48,764 nucleotides of DNA from Chloroflexota bacterium (GCA_004297395.1 SCUO01000061.1:1-48764); one strand, 5' to 3'. Positions 8,667 to 16,604 are shown, counted from the first letter of the stretch. Notes: a model not told the origin generated them from the sequence alone. Program-made: numbers and translations.

Positions 8667-9011
8667 ATGCCGCTCGACGTCTTCGATCGCCTCCTCCGGC
8701 CGCTTCGAGGGCGGCCGGTCACGAGCCGCTACCCCGATGTCCGACCGGAGCTTGCGGCGGCCGCGCGCGGGCTGCCCGAGCTCGACACCGATCGCTGCGA
8801 TGCCAGTGCCGCCTGCGTCGACGCCTGCCCGACCGGGGCCATCCGGCTCGAAGGGCAGCGCTGGTGGCTCGATCTGGGGGCTTGCATCTTCTGCGGGGCC
8901 TGTGCCCGAGCCTGCCCGCGGGACGCGATCCGGCTCGGGCCGGTCATCGAGCTGGCCGTGCTCGATCTTGCGGATCTCACGATCGTCCGAAACCTGGAGA
9001 CGCGGAGATGA
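8667..9011 (+). CDS. hyfH: Hydrogenase-4 component H, ferredoxin-type iron-sulfur subunit
   Basis: A 114-residue polyferredoxin that would pass electrons between an external donor and the catalytic subunits, like NuoI/HycF. The second Cys set is complete (C73, C76, C79, C83; CIFCGACARACP). The first set reads C44, S47, C50, C54 (CDASAACVDACP), so the second ligand of cluster I is Ser (codon AGT) instead of Cys. The protein is shorter than E. coli HyfH (about 180) and lacks its C-terminal extension. The ATG follows the hyfG stop by two bases; the stop overlaps the hyfI start (ATGA). Cluster I may be Ser-ligated, altered in potential, or [3Fe-4S]; the sequence cannot decide. Confidence 0.9.
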   Translation: MPLDVFDRLLRPLRGRPVTSRYPDVRPELAAAARGLPELDTDRCDASAACVDACPTGAIRLEGQRWWLDLGACIFCGACARACPRDAIRLGPVIELAVLDLADLTIVRNLETRR

Positions 9012-9568
9012 GCGGCGTACCGCCGGCAGGAGGCTCGCCCAGCGGCACGCCCGACGTCGTCGTCGTGGACGAGCTCATGGCGGCACCGCGGCTGCGCCGG
9101 GAAGTCCAACGGACGCTCGGTCGCTCGCTCCACGTCCGCCACCTGGACGCCGGCTCCTGCAACGGCTGCGACTGGGAGATCGCCGCGCTCCTGAACCCGT
9201 ACCACGACCTCCAGCGCCTCGGGATCGATATCGTCGCCTCGCCCCGGCATGCCGATCTGCTGCTCGTGACCGGGATCATGACCCGGAACCTCGAGCTCGC
9301 CGCCCTGCGCACGTACGAGGCCATGCCCGAGCCCCGTCTCGTCGTCGCGGTCGGCGCCTGCGCCATCAGCGGTGGCGTTTTCGCGGGTACGTACGCCGGC
9401 CGGGACGGGATCGGCGAGGTTTTGCCGGTCGACGTCTTCGTGCCCGGCTGCCCGCCGCGGCCCGAGGCGCTGATCCAGGGCCTGCTCCTGGCTGTCGGGC
9501 GGATGCCGGCGTTCGCCGCCGGCCGACCCCCATCCGGCCCCGCGGCGGCCGACGGAGGTGCCTCCTAG
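9008..9568 (+). CDS. hyfI: Hydrogenase-4 component I, NuoB-like small subunit
   Basis: A 186-residue small subunit holding the proximal [4Fe-4S] cluster next to the NiFe site. The four ligands are visible: C51 and C54 (GSCNGCDWE), C118 (VGACAIS) and C148 (PGCPPRPE), the NuoB/HycG pattern in which the first two Cys are CxxC, unlike the CC pair of complex I. This separation supports a hydrogenase instead of a complex I assignment. The C-terminal 25 residues are low-complexity Gly/Pro/Ala. It is the last gene of the operon; its stop overlaps by four bases the stop of the convergent TetR gene, leaving no room for a dedicated terminator. Confidence 0.92.
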   Translation: MSGVPPAGGSPSGTPDVVVVDELMAAPRLRREVQRTLGRSLHVRHLDAGSCNGCDWEIAALLNPYHDLQRLGIDIVASPRHADLLLVTGIMTRNLELAALRTYEAMPEPRLVVAVGACAISGGVFAGTYAGRDGIGEVLPVDVFVPGCPPRPEALIQGLLLAVGRMPAFAAGRPPSGPAAADGGAS

Positions 9569-10182
9569 CCGGGCGCGGGCGGAGCGACGTCCGACCCCGG
9601 GTGCGCACGCTCGGTCGACAGGGTCAGGGCGCGGCCGTACGCGTCGACGATGCGATCGAGGGATTCATCGACGTCCCGCGGCATGCCGAAGCCACCGGCA
9701 GCCTCGAGCGAGGCAAAGCCGTGGAGCAGGGCTCGGAGGCCGCGTGCAGCGTCGACGGCGGCATCGCCCGTCAACCCGAGCTCGCCGAGAACGGCAAGGA
9801 CGACGTGCAGGGCGGATCCCGCGGCCGCCGCGTGCTCGGCGTCGTCCGGCTGGGCCGCTCGCACAGTGGCCGCGTACCGCCCGGGGCGCGCCGTCGCGAA
9901 GGCTCGGTAGGCGTGGGCTAGGACGCGCAGTCGCTCGGCGGGCGGCGCCTCGGCAGCAGCTGCCTGGCCTGCCGCCAGGGCGGCGCCGAGCTCACCCAGC
10001 GCGGCGATCGCCACACCTCGCCGAACGGCCTCGAGACCGTCGACGTGTTTGTACAGGCTCGGCACCGCGACGCCGAAGCGCGCGGCGAGCGCAGCGAGCG
10101 TGAGCCTGTCGAATCCGACCTCGTCGGCAAGGTCGGCGGCACCGGCGATCACGAGGGCCGGTGTCAGGCCGGCCCTAGGCAC
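9565..10182 (-). CDS. TetR/AcrR-family transcriptional regulator
   Basis: A 205-residue dimeric repressor. The N-terminal helix-turn-helix spans about residues 10-55 (LADEVGFDRLTLAALAARFG, then VAVPSLYKHVDGLEAVRR), with the SLYKHV recognition helix typical of TetR. The Ala-rich C-terminal region resembles the WHG/TetR_C ligand-binding domains. It starts inside the end of the alpha/beta hydrolase gene (8-base overlap), so the two form one operon read from the promoter at 11097-11125. Two matching 17-base operator-like sites there are its most likely targets, giving autoregulation. The ligand is unknown, but probably a hydrophobic substrate or product of the hydrolase. Confidence 0.88.
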   Translation of the reverse strand: MPRAGLTPALVIAGAADLADEVGFDRLTLAALAARFGVAVPSLYKHVDGLEAVRRGVAIAALGELGAALAAGQAAAAEAPPAERLRVLAHAYRAFATARPGRYAATVRAAQPDDAEHAAAAGSALHVVLAVLGELGLTGDAAVDAARGLRALLHGFASLEAAGGFGMPRDVDESLDRIVDAYGRALTLSTERAHPGSDVAPPAPG

Positions 10183-11050
10183 GGAGACCGACCTTTTCGA
10201 GGAAGTCGCGGACCGCGGGCCCGACGATCTCGGGGTACTGGGCCTGCGGGTAGTGGCCGGCCTCCGGGACGATCACGGCCCGGCCGCCAAGACGCTCGGC
10301 GACATGCGCGGCTTCGGCCGCCGGGTCGGGAAAGTCGGGATCGCGACCGCCCATGACGACGAGCGTCGGCGCCCGGACGTCGTCCAGCCGCGCCGCAACC
10401 GGCGCGTGACTGGTCCGCGTTGTCGCGGCGAAGGCCCGCCATCGGCCCGGCCGCCGCAGCCACGCACGGATCCGCGCCCGGTGCTCGTCGAGGTCGGACG
10501 GCCGGCGGCCGGGGTAGAGCCTTGCGTACCAGGCAATCCAGGCCGCGGCACCCCACGGCCGCAGCAGCGCCAGCCGGAACGACAGCTCAGCGACCTTCCC
10601 GATCGGGGCATTACGGACGAACGGCCCGATGAGCACGAGCGCCCGGACCAGCTCCGGTGCCTCCGCGGCGGCCCATGCGGCAGCTCCGGCGCCCATCGAG
10701 TTCCCGACGACCGCGGCGGACCCGCCGAGCTCCGCGACGAGCGCGACGATGTCGCCGCCCGCCGCGACGTCATCGTACGAGCCGAAGGTCGCGTCGCTGT
10801 CGCCGTGGCCGCGGAGATCCATCGTCGCGACACGGAAGCCGGCCGCGACGAGCCCAGGCGCCAGGAAGCGGTACACCGCCCGAAGGTCGCCCATCCCCGG
10901 GACGCACACGACCAGGGGACCGTCGCCGACCACGTCATAGGCGATGCGGCCCTCGGGTCGCGTGAGGAAGCGGGTGGTCTCGGGCGCGGTGGTGCGCGCC
11001 GAAGTCGAGTCGGCGGGCGGTGTGACGTGGGTAGCGACGGCGGCCGGCAT
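10175..11050 (-). CDS. Alpha/beta-hydrolase fold enzyme
   Basis: A 291-residue hydrolase with a complete catalytic triad by motif: nucleophile Ser118 in VVGNSMGAG, the acid in VVMGGRDPDFPD, and His in PEAGHYPQAQYPE. The oxyanion region is VCVPGMGDLRAVYRFLAP and the DLRGHGDSD strand end is present, placing it among the proline iminopeptidase/epoxide-hydrolase-like enzymes. A hydrophobic cap lies between strand 6 and the acid. The ATG at 11050 is preferred because GAGGA sits five bases upstream; an ATG at 11065 has AGGA directly abutting it. The substrate is not identifiable. Pairing with a TetR regulator suggests response to a small lipophilic compound. Confidence 0.85.
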   Translation of the reverse strand: MPAAVATHVTPPADSTSARTTAPETTRFLTRPEGRIAYDVVGDGPLVVCVPGMGDLRAVYRFLAPGLVAAGFRVATMDLRGHGDSDATFGSYDDVAAGGDIVALVAELGGSAAVVGNSMGAGAAAWAAAEAPELVRALVLIGPFVRNAPIGKVAELSFRLALLRPWGAAAWIAWYARLYPGRRPSDLDEHRARIRAWLRRPGRWRAFAATTRTSHAPVAARLDDVRAPTLVVMGGRDPDFPDPAAEAAHVAERLGGRAVIVPEAGHYPQAQYPEIVGPAVRDFLEKVGLRA

Positions 11051-11069
11051 GGAAGTCCTCTTCATTCCT

Positions 11070-11086
11070 GGCTAGTGATGTTAGCT
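11070..11086. promoter_or_regulatory. Operator-like palindrome, copy 1
   Basis: GGCTA, seven bases, TAGCT. It matches copy 2 at 11102-11118 in 12 of 17 positions, including both half-sites apart from one base. It lies between the inferred transcription start and the hydrolase start codon, where a bound repressor would block elongation or initiation. It also contains the start of the 8-base palindrome TTAGCTAA (11081-11088). Confidence 0.5.
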
Positions 11087-11096
11087 AATGGCCTGC

Positions 11097-11125
11097 ATTG
11101 TGGCTAATGACAATAGCCTTGTCAA
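11097..11125 (-). promoter_or_regulatory. Sigma70-type promoter of the hydrolase-TetR operon
   Basis: On the minus strand, a perfect -35 TTGACA (11125-11120), a 17-base spacer, then -10 CACAAT (11102-11097), four of six to TATAAT. It stands in an AT-rich island in a GC-rich genome and faces the hydrolase gene. Confidence 0.65.
11102..11118. promoter_or_regulatory. Operator-like palindrome, copy 2
   Basis: GGCTA, seven bases, TAGCC: a perfect 5-base inverted repeat inside the -35/-10 spacer. Its centre is 32 bases (about three helical turns) from copy 1, on the same helix face, which would allow cooperative binding by a TetR dimer pair. Confidence 0.55.
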
Positions 11126-11241
11126 ACGGGGTCCCGCGCCGTGATCTCGCACCCTCGAATTCGTCCCGCAGCCCGCGACGTCCGATCCATCACGCGCAAC
11201 CGGGTCGTGCGCGGGCGGGCGGCGGCAGCCACCATGGCCCG

Positions 11242-12765
11242 ATGCGCCCGACCCTCCGCGTCCTCGAGCCTGGGCTGGTCGGCCGGATCGTCGACGAGGC
11301 CCTTCGCGTCCTCGCCACGACCGGCATGGAGGTTCGCGGCGCCGAGCTGCGGCGCCGCCTCCTCGAGCGGGGCCTGTCGATGGACGCCGCCGGCGAGCGG
11401 GTCCTGTTCCCGCGCGACGTGGTCGAGGCCGCGATCGCGAGCGCGCCGCGCTCGGTCGTCCTGTACGACCGCGACGGCGGGCCGCACGCCGATCTCGGCG
11501 GCGATCGCGTCCACTTCGTGCCCGGCTCGTCGGGGCTCAAGGTCGCCGACCATCGGACCGGCCAGGTCCGCCTCGCAGGTACGCCCGACTTCGTCGAGTA
11601 CGTCCGGCTGGCCGACGGCCTCCGGAACATCGCCTACCTGGCGACGGCGTTCTCGACGAACGACGACATCGAGGTCGGCGTGGCCGACGCCTGGCGCCTC
11701 TTCCTCGTCCTGACGAACTCGAAGCGGCCGGTCGTCTCGGGCGCCTTCACCGAGCACGGCGTCATCCGGATGGTCGAGATGCTGCAGCTCTTCCGGCGCG
11801 ACCGGGCCGACCTCATCGCCCGACCGATGTCGATCTTCACGATCACCGCGTCGGGCAACTTCCGGTACAGCGAGGATTCCTGCCAGAACCTCATCGATTG
11901 CGTCGAGGCCGGCATCCCGGTCGAGATCGTGCCGGTGACGCTCCAGGGCCTCATCGCCCCGGTGACGACCGTCGGCGCGACCGTCTTCCACACGATCGAC
12001 GTCCTGGCCGGGATCACCATGGCCCAGCTCATCCGGCCGGGCGCACCGGTCCTGTTCGGTGGCGCGCCGGCGACCTTCCACATGAAGATCGCGAGCTCGC
12101 CGATGGCGGCGATCGAGGCCCTCCAGCTCGACGTCGCCTACGTCGAGGTTGCCAAGCACCTGGGCCTGCCGTGCCAGTCGTACATGGCCCTGTCGGACGC
12201 CAAGCTCGTCGACGCCCAGGCCGGCGCGGAGACGTTCGGGAGCGCGTTGCTGGCCGCCCTGGCCGGCGTCAACAGCGTCTCGGGGCCGGGGATGCTCGAC
12301 TTCCTGCTCGTCTTCAGCCTGCCCAAGCTCGTCTTCGACGACGAGGTCTGCGGCCAGGTCCTGCATTTCGTCCGCGACGTCCACCCCGTCGACGACCTGC
12401 CGGTCGACGAGCTGCTGGCCCAACTTCGGGCCGACCAGCACCTGATCATGGCCGACCACACCTCAACCCACTGGCCGACGGAGCTGTACCTGCCGAGCCG
12501 GACGTGGGAACGCGACAACCGCGAGAACTGGGTGAAGGCCGGGTCGCCCGACACCGCGGCTCGTGCGACGGCCGAGGTCGACCGCCGGCTCGCGGCCTAC
12601 CAGCCGGTCGAGACGGACCCGGTCGCGGTCGCGGAGCTCGAGCGGATCATCCGGAGCGGCCTCCGCGACCAGGCCGAGCTGCCGTTCGTGCCAGCGGCGG
12701 CCGCGCCCGTGACCCTGACCGAGGCGGGCGACGCCCGACGCCGGAATCGCCGCCGCGGGGGCTGA
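11242..12765 (+). CDS. MttB-superfamily corrinoid-dependent methyltransferase, non-pyrrolysine
   Basis: A 507-residue TIM-barrel protein of the trimethylamine methyltransferase (MttB, COG5598) superfamily. The N-terminal [20 protein letters not shown], the signature around [20 protein letters not shown] and the core [13 protein letters not shown] support this. The frame has no in-frame amber codon, so it is of the non-pyrrolysine type; characterised members (MtgB, MtpB, MtcB) demethylate glycine betaine, proline betaine or carnitine and pass the methyl to a corrinoid protein. No corrinoid protein or methylcobamide:tetrahydrofolate methyltransferase gene is in the window. ATG 11242 is chosen because the conserved domain starts there; a longer frame from 11098 is Arg/Pro-rich and unsupported. 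Substrate unknown. Confidence 0.88.
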   Translation: MRPTLRVLEPGLVGRIVDEALRVLATTGMEVRGAELRRRLLERGLSMDAAGERVLFPRDVVEAAIASAPRSVVLYDRDGGPHADLGGDRVHFVPGSSGLKVADHRTGQVRLAGTPDFVEYVRLADGLRNIAYLATAFSTNDDIEVGVADAWRLFLVLTNSKRPVVSGAFTEHGVIRMVEMLQLFRRDRADLIARPMSIFTITASGNFRYSEDSCQNLIDCVEAGIPVEIVPVTLQGLIAPVTTVGATVFHTIDVLAGITMAQLIRPGAPVLFGGAPATFHMKIASSPMAAIEALQLDVAYVEVAKHLGLPCQSYMALSDAKLVDAQAGAETFGSALLAALAGVNSVSGPGMLDFLLVFSLPKLVFDDEVCGQVLHFVRDVHPVDDLPVDELLAQLRADQHLIMADHTSTHWPTELYLPSRTWERDNRENWVKAGSPDTAARATAEVDRRLAAYQPVETDPVAVAELERIIRSGLRDQAELPFVPAAAAPVTLTEAGDARRRNRRRGG

Positions 12766-12950
12766 GCCCGACGCCCGTCGTTGAGCCTGGACGCCGTTCC
12801 TGGTCCAATTCCGGTTGTGCCAACTCAACACAGGATCAGGGCTCGATTTCACGGCGAGCTTGGGGCGTGGGCCGAGCCCACCACGTTCGCCGCTGCCCTG
12901 GCTGGAGTTGGACGAGGAATCTCGGCCCCAATGCCGCGCGGCCGACACCA

Positions 12951-12966
12951 GCCTGGCTTGCCAGGC
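12951..12966. terminator. Short hairpin between convergent genes
   Basis: GCCTGGC, TT, GCCAGGC: a perfect 7-base stem with a minimal loop, in the gap between the MttB gene and the convergent anti-sigma gene (12766-12977). It has no T tract. The rest of that 212-base gap shows no gene. Confidence 0.35.
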
Positions 12967-12977
12967 CTGCCGCGGGA

Positions 12978-13895
12978 TCAGTTACCGAGGTCGGCTGAGA
13001 GGACGGCCGGATTCCCCTCAGGGGCACCCTCGGCTGGCTCGAGGCTCACGCCAAACGTCCCTCCGGCGTCGAGGGAGATCGTGGCCCACTCGCTGAGCGC
13101 GCCGTTCCAGAACGCGGTGTCGCCGGTGAACCACATCTGGCCGACCGGCGAGCGCTTGCCGTCGCGCTCGATCCAGCAGCGGTAGACGCGGTCGGCATTC
13201 GGGGCCCGGAGGGCCGTCGTGAGGACCACCAGGTCGTGGCGCGACCAGGCGAGGGTTCCCGCGGGGCTGCCGTCGGCGGTCCGAAGGTCGACCGCCGTGT
13301 GATCGGGATCGCTCAGGACGCGATCGAGGCTCGCGGTCATGCCCTCGAGGAGGGCGATCTGTCGGTCGGCGCGGTCCAGGCGACCCGCCTGGTCAACGAG
13401 GATGCCCGCCCCCACGGCGACGATCGCGAGGACCGCCACGAGCGGGAGGAGGCGCCGAGCCGACAGCCGCGCCCGGGGCCGCACCGCGACACCCAGCCCG
13501 ACCCCGACCCCGCCTCCGGCGGCCCCGAGAGCGCCTGGCTCCGGGGCTCCGGCAACGGACGGGACGACGACGATGGCGGCCTCCGGCGTCCGGCTCGCGA
13601 GCCGCTGGCGCCGGACACCGGCGAGCACCGCATCGCGCACCGCGGCCGGCGCCGCGATCGGCTCGTCACGGGCCAGCTGCGCCAGGTCAACGCGATCCTC
13701 GATCGGGCCGCGCACGGCGACGAGCCGGGCGTGGGTCATGCGCCACGCATCGACGTCTCGTCGACACGCTTCGCAGGCCCCGAGATGCGCAGCGAGCGGG
13801 TCTGAATCAGGAGATCCCAGCCGATCGAGCGCCCCCGGCTCGAGGGCCAGGTCGGCGAGGCGCTCGTGGGCCTCGGCGTGCTCGAGCGGGGTCAT
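12978..13895 (-). CDS. RskA-type anti-sigma factor (zinc anti-sigma domain)
   Basis: A 305-residue single-pass membrane protein that should sequester the ECF sigma factor encoded just upstream. A zinc-anti-sigma motif H37-x3-C41-x2-C44 (HLGACEAC) is in the cytoplasmic N-terminus. One membrane helix (LLPLVAVLAIVAVGAGILV, about residues 148-166) follows a Gly-rich linker, and an extracytoplasmic RskA-like C-terminal domain includes VVLTTALRAPNADRVYRCWI and VGQMWFTGDT. The gene begins inside the stop of the sigma gene (ATGA), the usual coupling of a sigma/anti-sigma pair. The signal is probably read by regulated proteolysis, as for RskA; that is inference. Confidence 0.9.
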   Translation of the reverse strand: MTPLEHAEAHERLADLALEPGALDRLGSPDSDPLAAHLGACEACRRDVDAWRMTHARLVAVRGPIEDRVDLAQLARDEPIAAPAAVRDAVLAGVRRQRLASRTPEAAIVVVPSVAGAPEPGALGAAGGGVGVGLGVAVRPRARLSARRLLPLVAVLAIVAVGAGILVDQAGRLDRADRQIALLEGMTASLDRVLSDPDHTAVDLRTADGSPAGTLAWSRHDLVVLTTALRAPNADRVYRCWIERDGKRSPVGQMWFTGDTAFWNGALSEWATISLDAGGTFGVSLEPAEGAPEGNPAVLSADLGN

Positions 13896-14602
13896 CGGTC
13901 GCCCTCCAAGGGGCGGGGATCACCCGATCGAGCCCCGGGCCGCGCCTCCCCGAGTGGAGGCGCCATGATCCCGACGGGCTGGCCGGGCCGGAGGTCGGGC
14001 ACGTCGGCGAGCCGGGCCCGAAGGCGGGCGAGCGCCCGCCGGGTCCTGGACTTGACCGTCCCGATCGGCATCCCCAGCCGCTCGGCGATCTCGGACTGGC
14101 TGAGTGCCTGGTCGTAGGCGAGGACGACCACCTGTCGCTCCTCGGGCGGCATCTCGGCGAGGGTCGTCCGGACGAGCGAGCGGGTCCAGCGCCGGTCGAC
14201 CTCGGCGACCGGATCGCCCTCGATCGAGGTGTCCCGCTGCCGGACCGCCCAGTCGAGGAGGTCGGCCGCCTCGCCGCCCTCGGCATCGGCGGTCCAGGCG
14301 TGAACGGCGCGTGGCCGCCGCGACTCGGCGCGCAGCCGGTCGATGGCCCGGTTGCGGGCGATCCCGAGCAGCCAGCCGAAGCCGGAACCGAAGCGCGGGT
14401 CGTACTGGTCCGCCCGCTGCCAGATCGCGACGAACACGTCCTGGAGCACCTCCGCCGCGGATTCGCGGTCGCGGAGGAACCGGACCGCGGTCCCGAAGAG
14501 GGCGTCCGCGTGTCGATCGTAGAGGGTCATGAAGGCGGCCTCATCGCCGCCGGCCACGCGGCGGAGGAGCAGCCCGTCGTCCGGGTCGCGCTCGGCGGTC
14601 AT
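13892..14602 (-). CDS. ECF RNA polymerase sigma factor (SigK-like)
   Basis: About 236 residues. Region 2 is AAFMTLYDRHADALFGTAVR through LQDVFVAIWQRADQYDP, with RNRAIDRLRAESRR as the DNA-contacting part. Region 4 is LAEMPPEERQVVVLAYDQAL and SQSEIAERLGMPIGTVKSRT. The pairing with an RskA-type anti-sigma resembles the SigK (ECF19-like) group. ATG 14602 is assumed; an in-frame TTG at 14632 would add ten residues and neither has a clear ribosome site. The gene follows MttB copy 2 on the same strand after a 217-base gap containing a hairpin, so it probably has its own promoter. Targets are unknown, and I found no convincing autoregulatory ECF promoter. Confidence 0.9.
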   Translation of the reverse strand: MTAERDPDDGLLLRRVAGGDEAAFMTLYDRHADALFGTAVRFLRDRESAAEVLQDVFVAIWQRADQYDPRFGSGFGWLLGIARNRAIDRLRAESRRPRAVHAWTADAEGGEAADLLDWAVRQRDTSIEGDPVAEVDRRWTRSLVRTTLAEMPPEERQVVVLAYDQALSQSEIAERLGMPIGTVKSRTRRALARLRARLADVPDLRPGQPVGIMAPPLGEARPGARSGDPRPLEGDR

Positions 14603-14647
14603 CGGGGCGCGCCGTTGCCAGCCATCGGTCAATCCTGCGTCCGGGCG

Positions 14648-14663
14648 GCTCGACCTGTCGAGC
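14648..14663. terminator. Hairpin between MttB copy 2 and the sigma gene
   Basis: GCTCGAC, CT, GTCGAGC: a perfect 7-base stem in the gap downstream of the minus-strand MttB gene, followed by a repeated GGTCAGCGG. It could end the MttB transcript or lie in the sigma leader. No T tract. Confidence 0.3.
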
Positions 14664-14819
14664 GGTCAGCGGGTCAGCGGCCGGGGTCGTCGTTCGCGGG
14701 GCGGACATGGCGGGCCGGGCCGGTGGACATCGCAGGGGTCTCCCGTGGCGTGGTGGGCATCGCAGGCAGTACGGCTGGGAGGTCGCGGCGGATCTCCGGG
14801 CCGGGGGCGACGTCCTCGA

Positions 14820-16352
14820 TCAAGTGGACGACAGCTCGCGCCTGCGCCGGGCGACGAACGCCCCGATCGCCTCGGCCGCGGCCGGGTCCATGGGCGGCGG
14901 CTCGAACTCGGCCAGGAGCTGTTTCCAGATCCGGTTTGCCCGTTCAGCGGCAGTTCGCGAGCCGTCCTCTTGCCACGTCTCGAAGTTCCGCCAATCCGAG
15001 AGCATCGGCCGGTAGAAGGCACGCTCGAACCGCTCCAGGGTGTGGGCCGAGCCGAAGAAATGCCCGCCCGGCCCGACTGCGGCGATGGCGTCCACGCCGA
15101 GCTCCGCCTCGTCGACGATGAGCGGCTGGAGGACCTCGCCGATCATCTGGAGGATCTCGGCGTCGAGGATCAGCTTCTCGTAGCTCGCCGTCAGCCCGCC
15201 CTCGAGCCAGCCCGCGCCCTGGTAGAGCAGGTTCACCCCGCCCATGACTGCGCCCCACACGGCCATCTCCGATTCGTAGGCCGCCTGGGCGTCGACGACG
15301 TTCGAGCCGGTCACGTTGGAGCTCCGGAATGGCAGGCCGTAGCGGCGGGCCAGCTGGCCGGTGGCGAAGGCGGCCTTCACGTACTCGGGGGTGCCGAAGG
15401 CCGGCGAGCCGGTCCGCATGTCGACGTTCGAGGTGAAGCCGCCGTAGACCACCGGCGCGCCGGGTCGGGCGAGCTGGGTCAGGACGACCATGAACAGGGC
15501 CTCGGCGTTCTGCTCGGCGAGGGCACCCGCGATCGTGGCCGGGCTCATCGCCCCGGCCAGGGTGAACGGCGTCGCGACGACCGCCTGGCCGTGGGTCGCC
15601 ATCTCGATGAGGCCGTCGGACATGGGCCCGTCCAGACGGAGCGGCGAGTTCGAGTTGATGACTGTCATCAGGCTCGGCTCCCGGACGAGCGACTCGCGGG
15701 TCAGCCCTCGGGCGAGGCAGGCGACCTCGATCGCGTCGTCCACCGGCACCCGTCCGGAGCCGATGCACTGCCAGGTCTTGTCGAGCGTCGTCGCCAGGAG
15801 CTCGTAGAGATCGAGGTGGCGGGTCTCGACGGGGAGGTCGGTCGCCTCGAGCGGGCCGCCGGCCTCCTGGTGGATGACGTCGAGCGCCCCGATCAGGCGG
15901 ACGTAGTCGCGGAGGTCGGCGGCATTGCCCGGCCGCCGGCCGCGGTCGAGATCGGTGACGTAGGCCGGTCCGCCGACCGAGGTGAAGGCGAGGTTGGAGC
16001 CCCCGATCTCGATGGTCCGAGCCGGGTTGCGGGCGTGCAGGGTGAAGACGGAGGGCGCCGTCGAGATGCGCTCCTCGACCAGCCCGGGGTCCAGGCGAAC
16101 GCGCCGCTCCACCCGATCCACGCGCGCGCCGGCCGCCGCCAGGAGGTCGATGGCGCGGTCGCCGAGGACCTGGAGGCCGATCTCGTCGAGGATGCGGAGC
16201 GAGGCTCGATGGATCGCCTCGAGCTGGTCGGCGGACAGGATCTCGAGGGGCCGAAAGGGATTGACGAGGCGCCGCCACGGGAGCCGGGGCACGCCGCCAC
16301 CCGGGCGCCGCTCCTTGCGGCGGTGGGCAGTGGGTGCCAGGCCCGGTTCCAT
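14820..16352 (-). CDS. Second MttB-superfamily methyltransferase, non-pyrrolysine
   Basis: A 510-residue paralogue of the MttB-type protein at 11242. Family features include LEILSADQLEAIHRASLRIL at the N-terminus, ERRVRLDPGLVEERISTAPS, VINSNSPLRLDGPM, and the core MGGVNLLYQGAGWLEGGLTA. No amber codon interrupts it. The two copies are clearly divergent (different core loops: GPGMLDF against GAGWLEGG), implying different substrates and not a recent duplication. The ATG at 16352 is eight bases downstream of a TATCGT -10-like box with no Shine-Dalgarno, suggesting a leaderless transcript. Its corrinoid partner must lie elsewhere. Confidence 0.87.
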   Translation of the reverse strand: MEPGLAPTAHRRKERRPGGGVPRLPWRRLVNPFRPLEILSADQLEAIHRASLRILDEIGLQVLGDRAIDLLAAAGARVDRVERRVRLDPGLVEERISTAPSVFTLHARNPARTIEIGGSNLAFTSVGGPAYVTDLDRGRRPGNAADLRDYVRLIGALDVIHQEAGGPLEATDLPVETRHLDLYELLATTLDKTWQCIGSGRVPVDDAIEVACLARGLTRESLVREPSLMTVINSNSPLRLDGPMSDGLIEMATHGQAVVATPFTLAGAMSPATIAGALAEQNAEALFMVVLTQLARPGAPVVYGGFTSNVDMRTGSPAFGTPEYVKAAFATGQLARRYGLPFRSSNVTGSNVVDAQAAYESEMAVWGAVMGGVNLLYQGAGWLEGGLTASYEKLILDAEILQMIGEVLQPLIVDEAELGVDAIAAVGPGGHFFGSAHTLERFERAFYRPMLSDWRNFETWQEDGSRTAAERANRIWKQLLAEFEPPPMDPAAAEAIGAFVARRRRELSST

Positions 16353-16360
16353 GGCGGCCG

Positions 16361-16366
16361 ACGATA
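16361..16366 (-). promoter_or_regulatory. Probable leaderless -10 box for MttB copy 2
   Basis: TATCGT on the minus strand, eight bases before the ATG at 16352. It matches the TANNNT pattern seen before several other start codons here. No -35 is evident. Confidence 0.45.
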
Positions 16367-16604
16367 GCCGCCCAGCTTCAGCCTGTCAGCGTGCCGTGCC
16401 GGCGGCCGGGCCGCGTCGCTGCGTGGGGCGGCGAGTGCGGGGGCGCTCAGTTGGCGGACGGCCGAAGCGAGGCGTCGCCCGGGCCGAAGGGGCCGGACGA
16501 CGTCCGTGGGTTATGGCGGCGCCGGGTACGAGGTTCCGGCGGGAGTGGCGGTGCCGGCCGCCACCCGGGACGGCGGGTCGCTCGCCGAGCCCGGGCGCGG
16601 CCGG

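Noticed and set aside
1893-9568. NADH dehydrogenase (complex I) operon
   Set aside because: The order and fusions (HyfB C-terminal extension, NuoC-NuoD fusion, CxxC in the small subunit, four NiFe Cys) fit a Hyf-type complex; NuoA, J, E, F and G are absent.
11242-16352. Pyrrolysine-containing trimethylamine methyltransferase
   Set aside because: Neither MttB-like frame contains an in-frame amber codon, so these belong to the non-pyrrolysine branch.
14529-16367. Plus-strand open frame of 612 codons opposite the second MttB gene
   Set aside because: The translation is charged low-complexity and has no ribosome site; the minus strand encodes a complete MttB-family protein.
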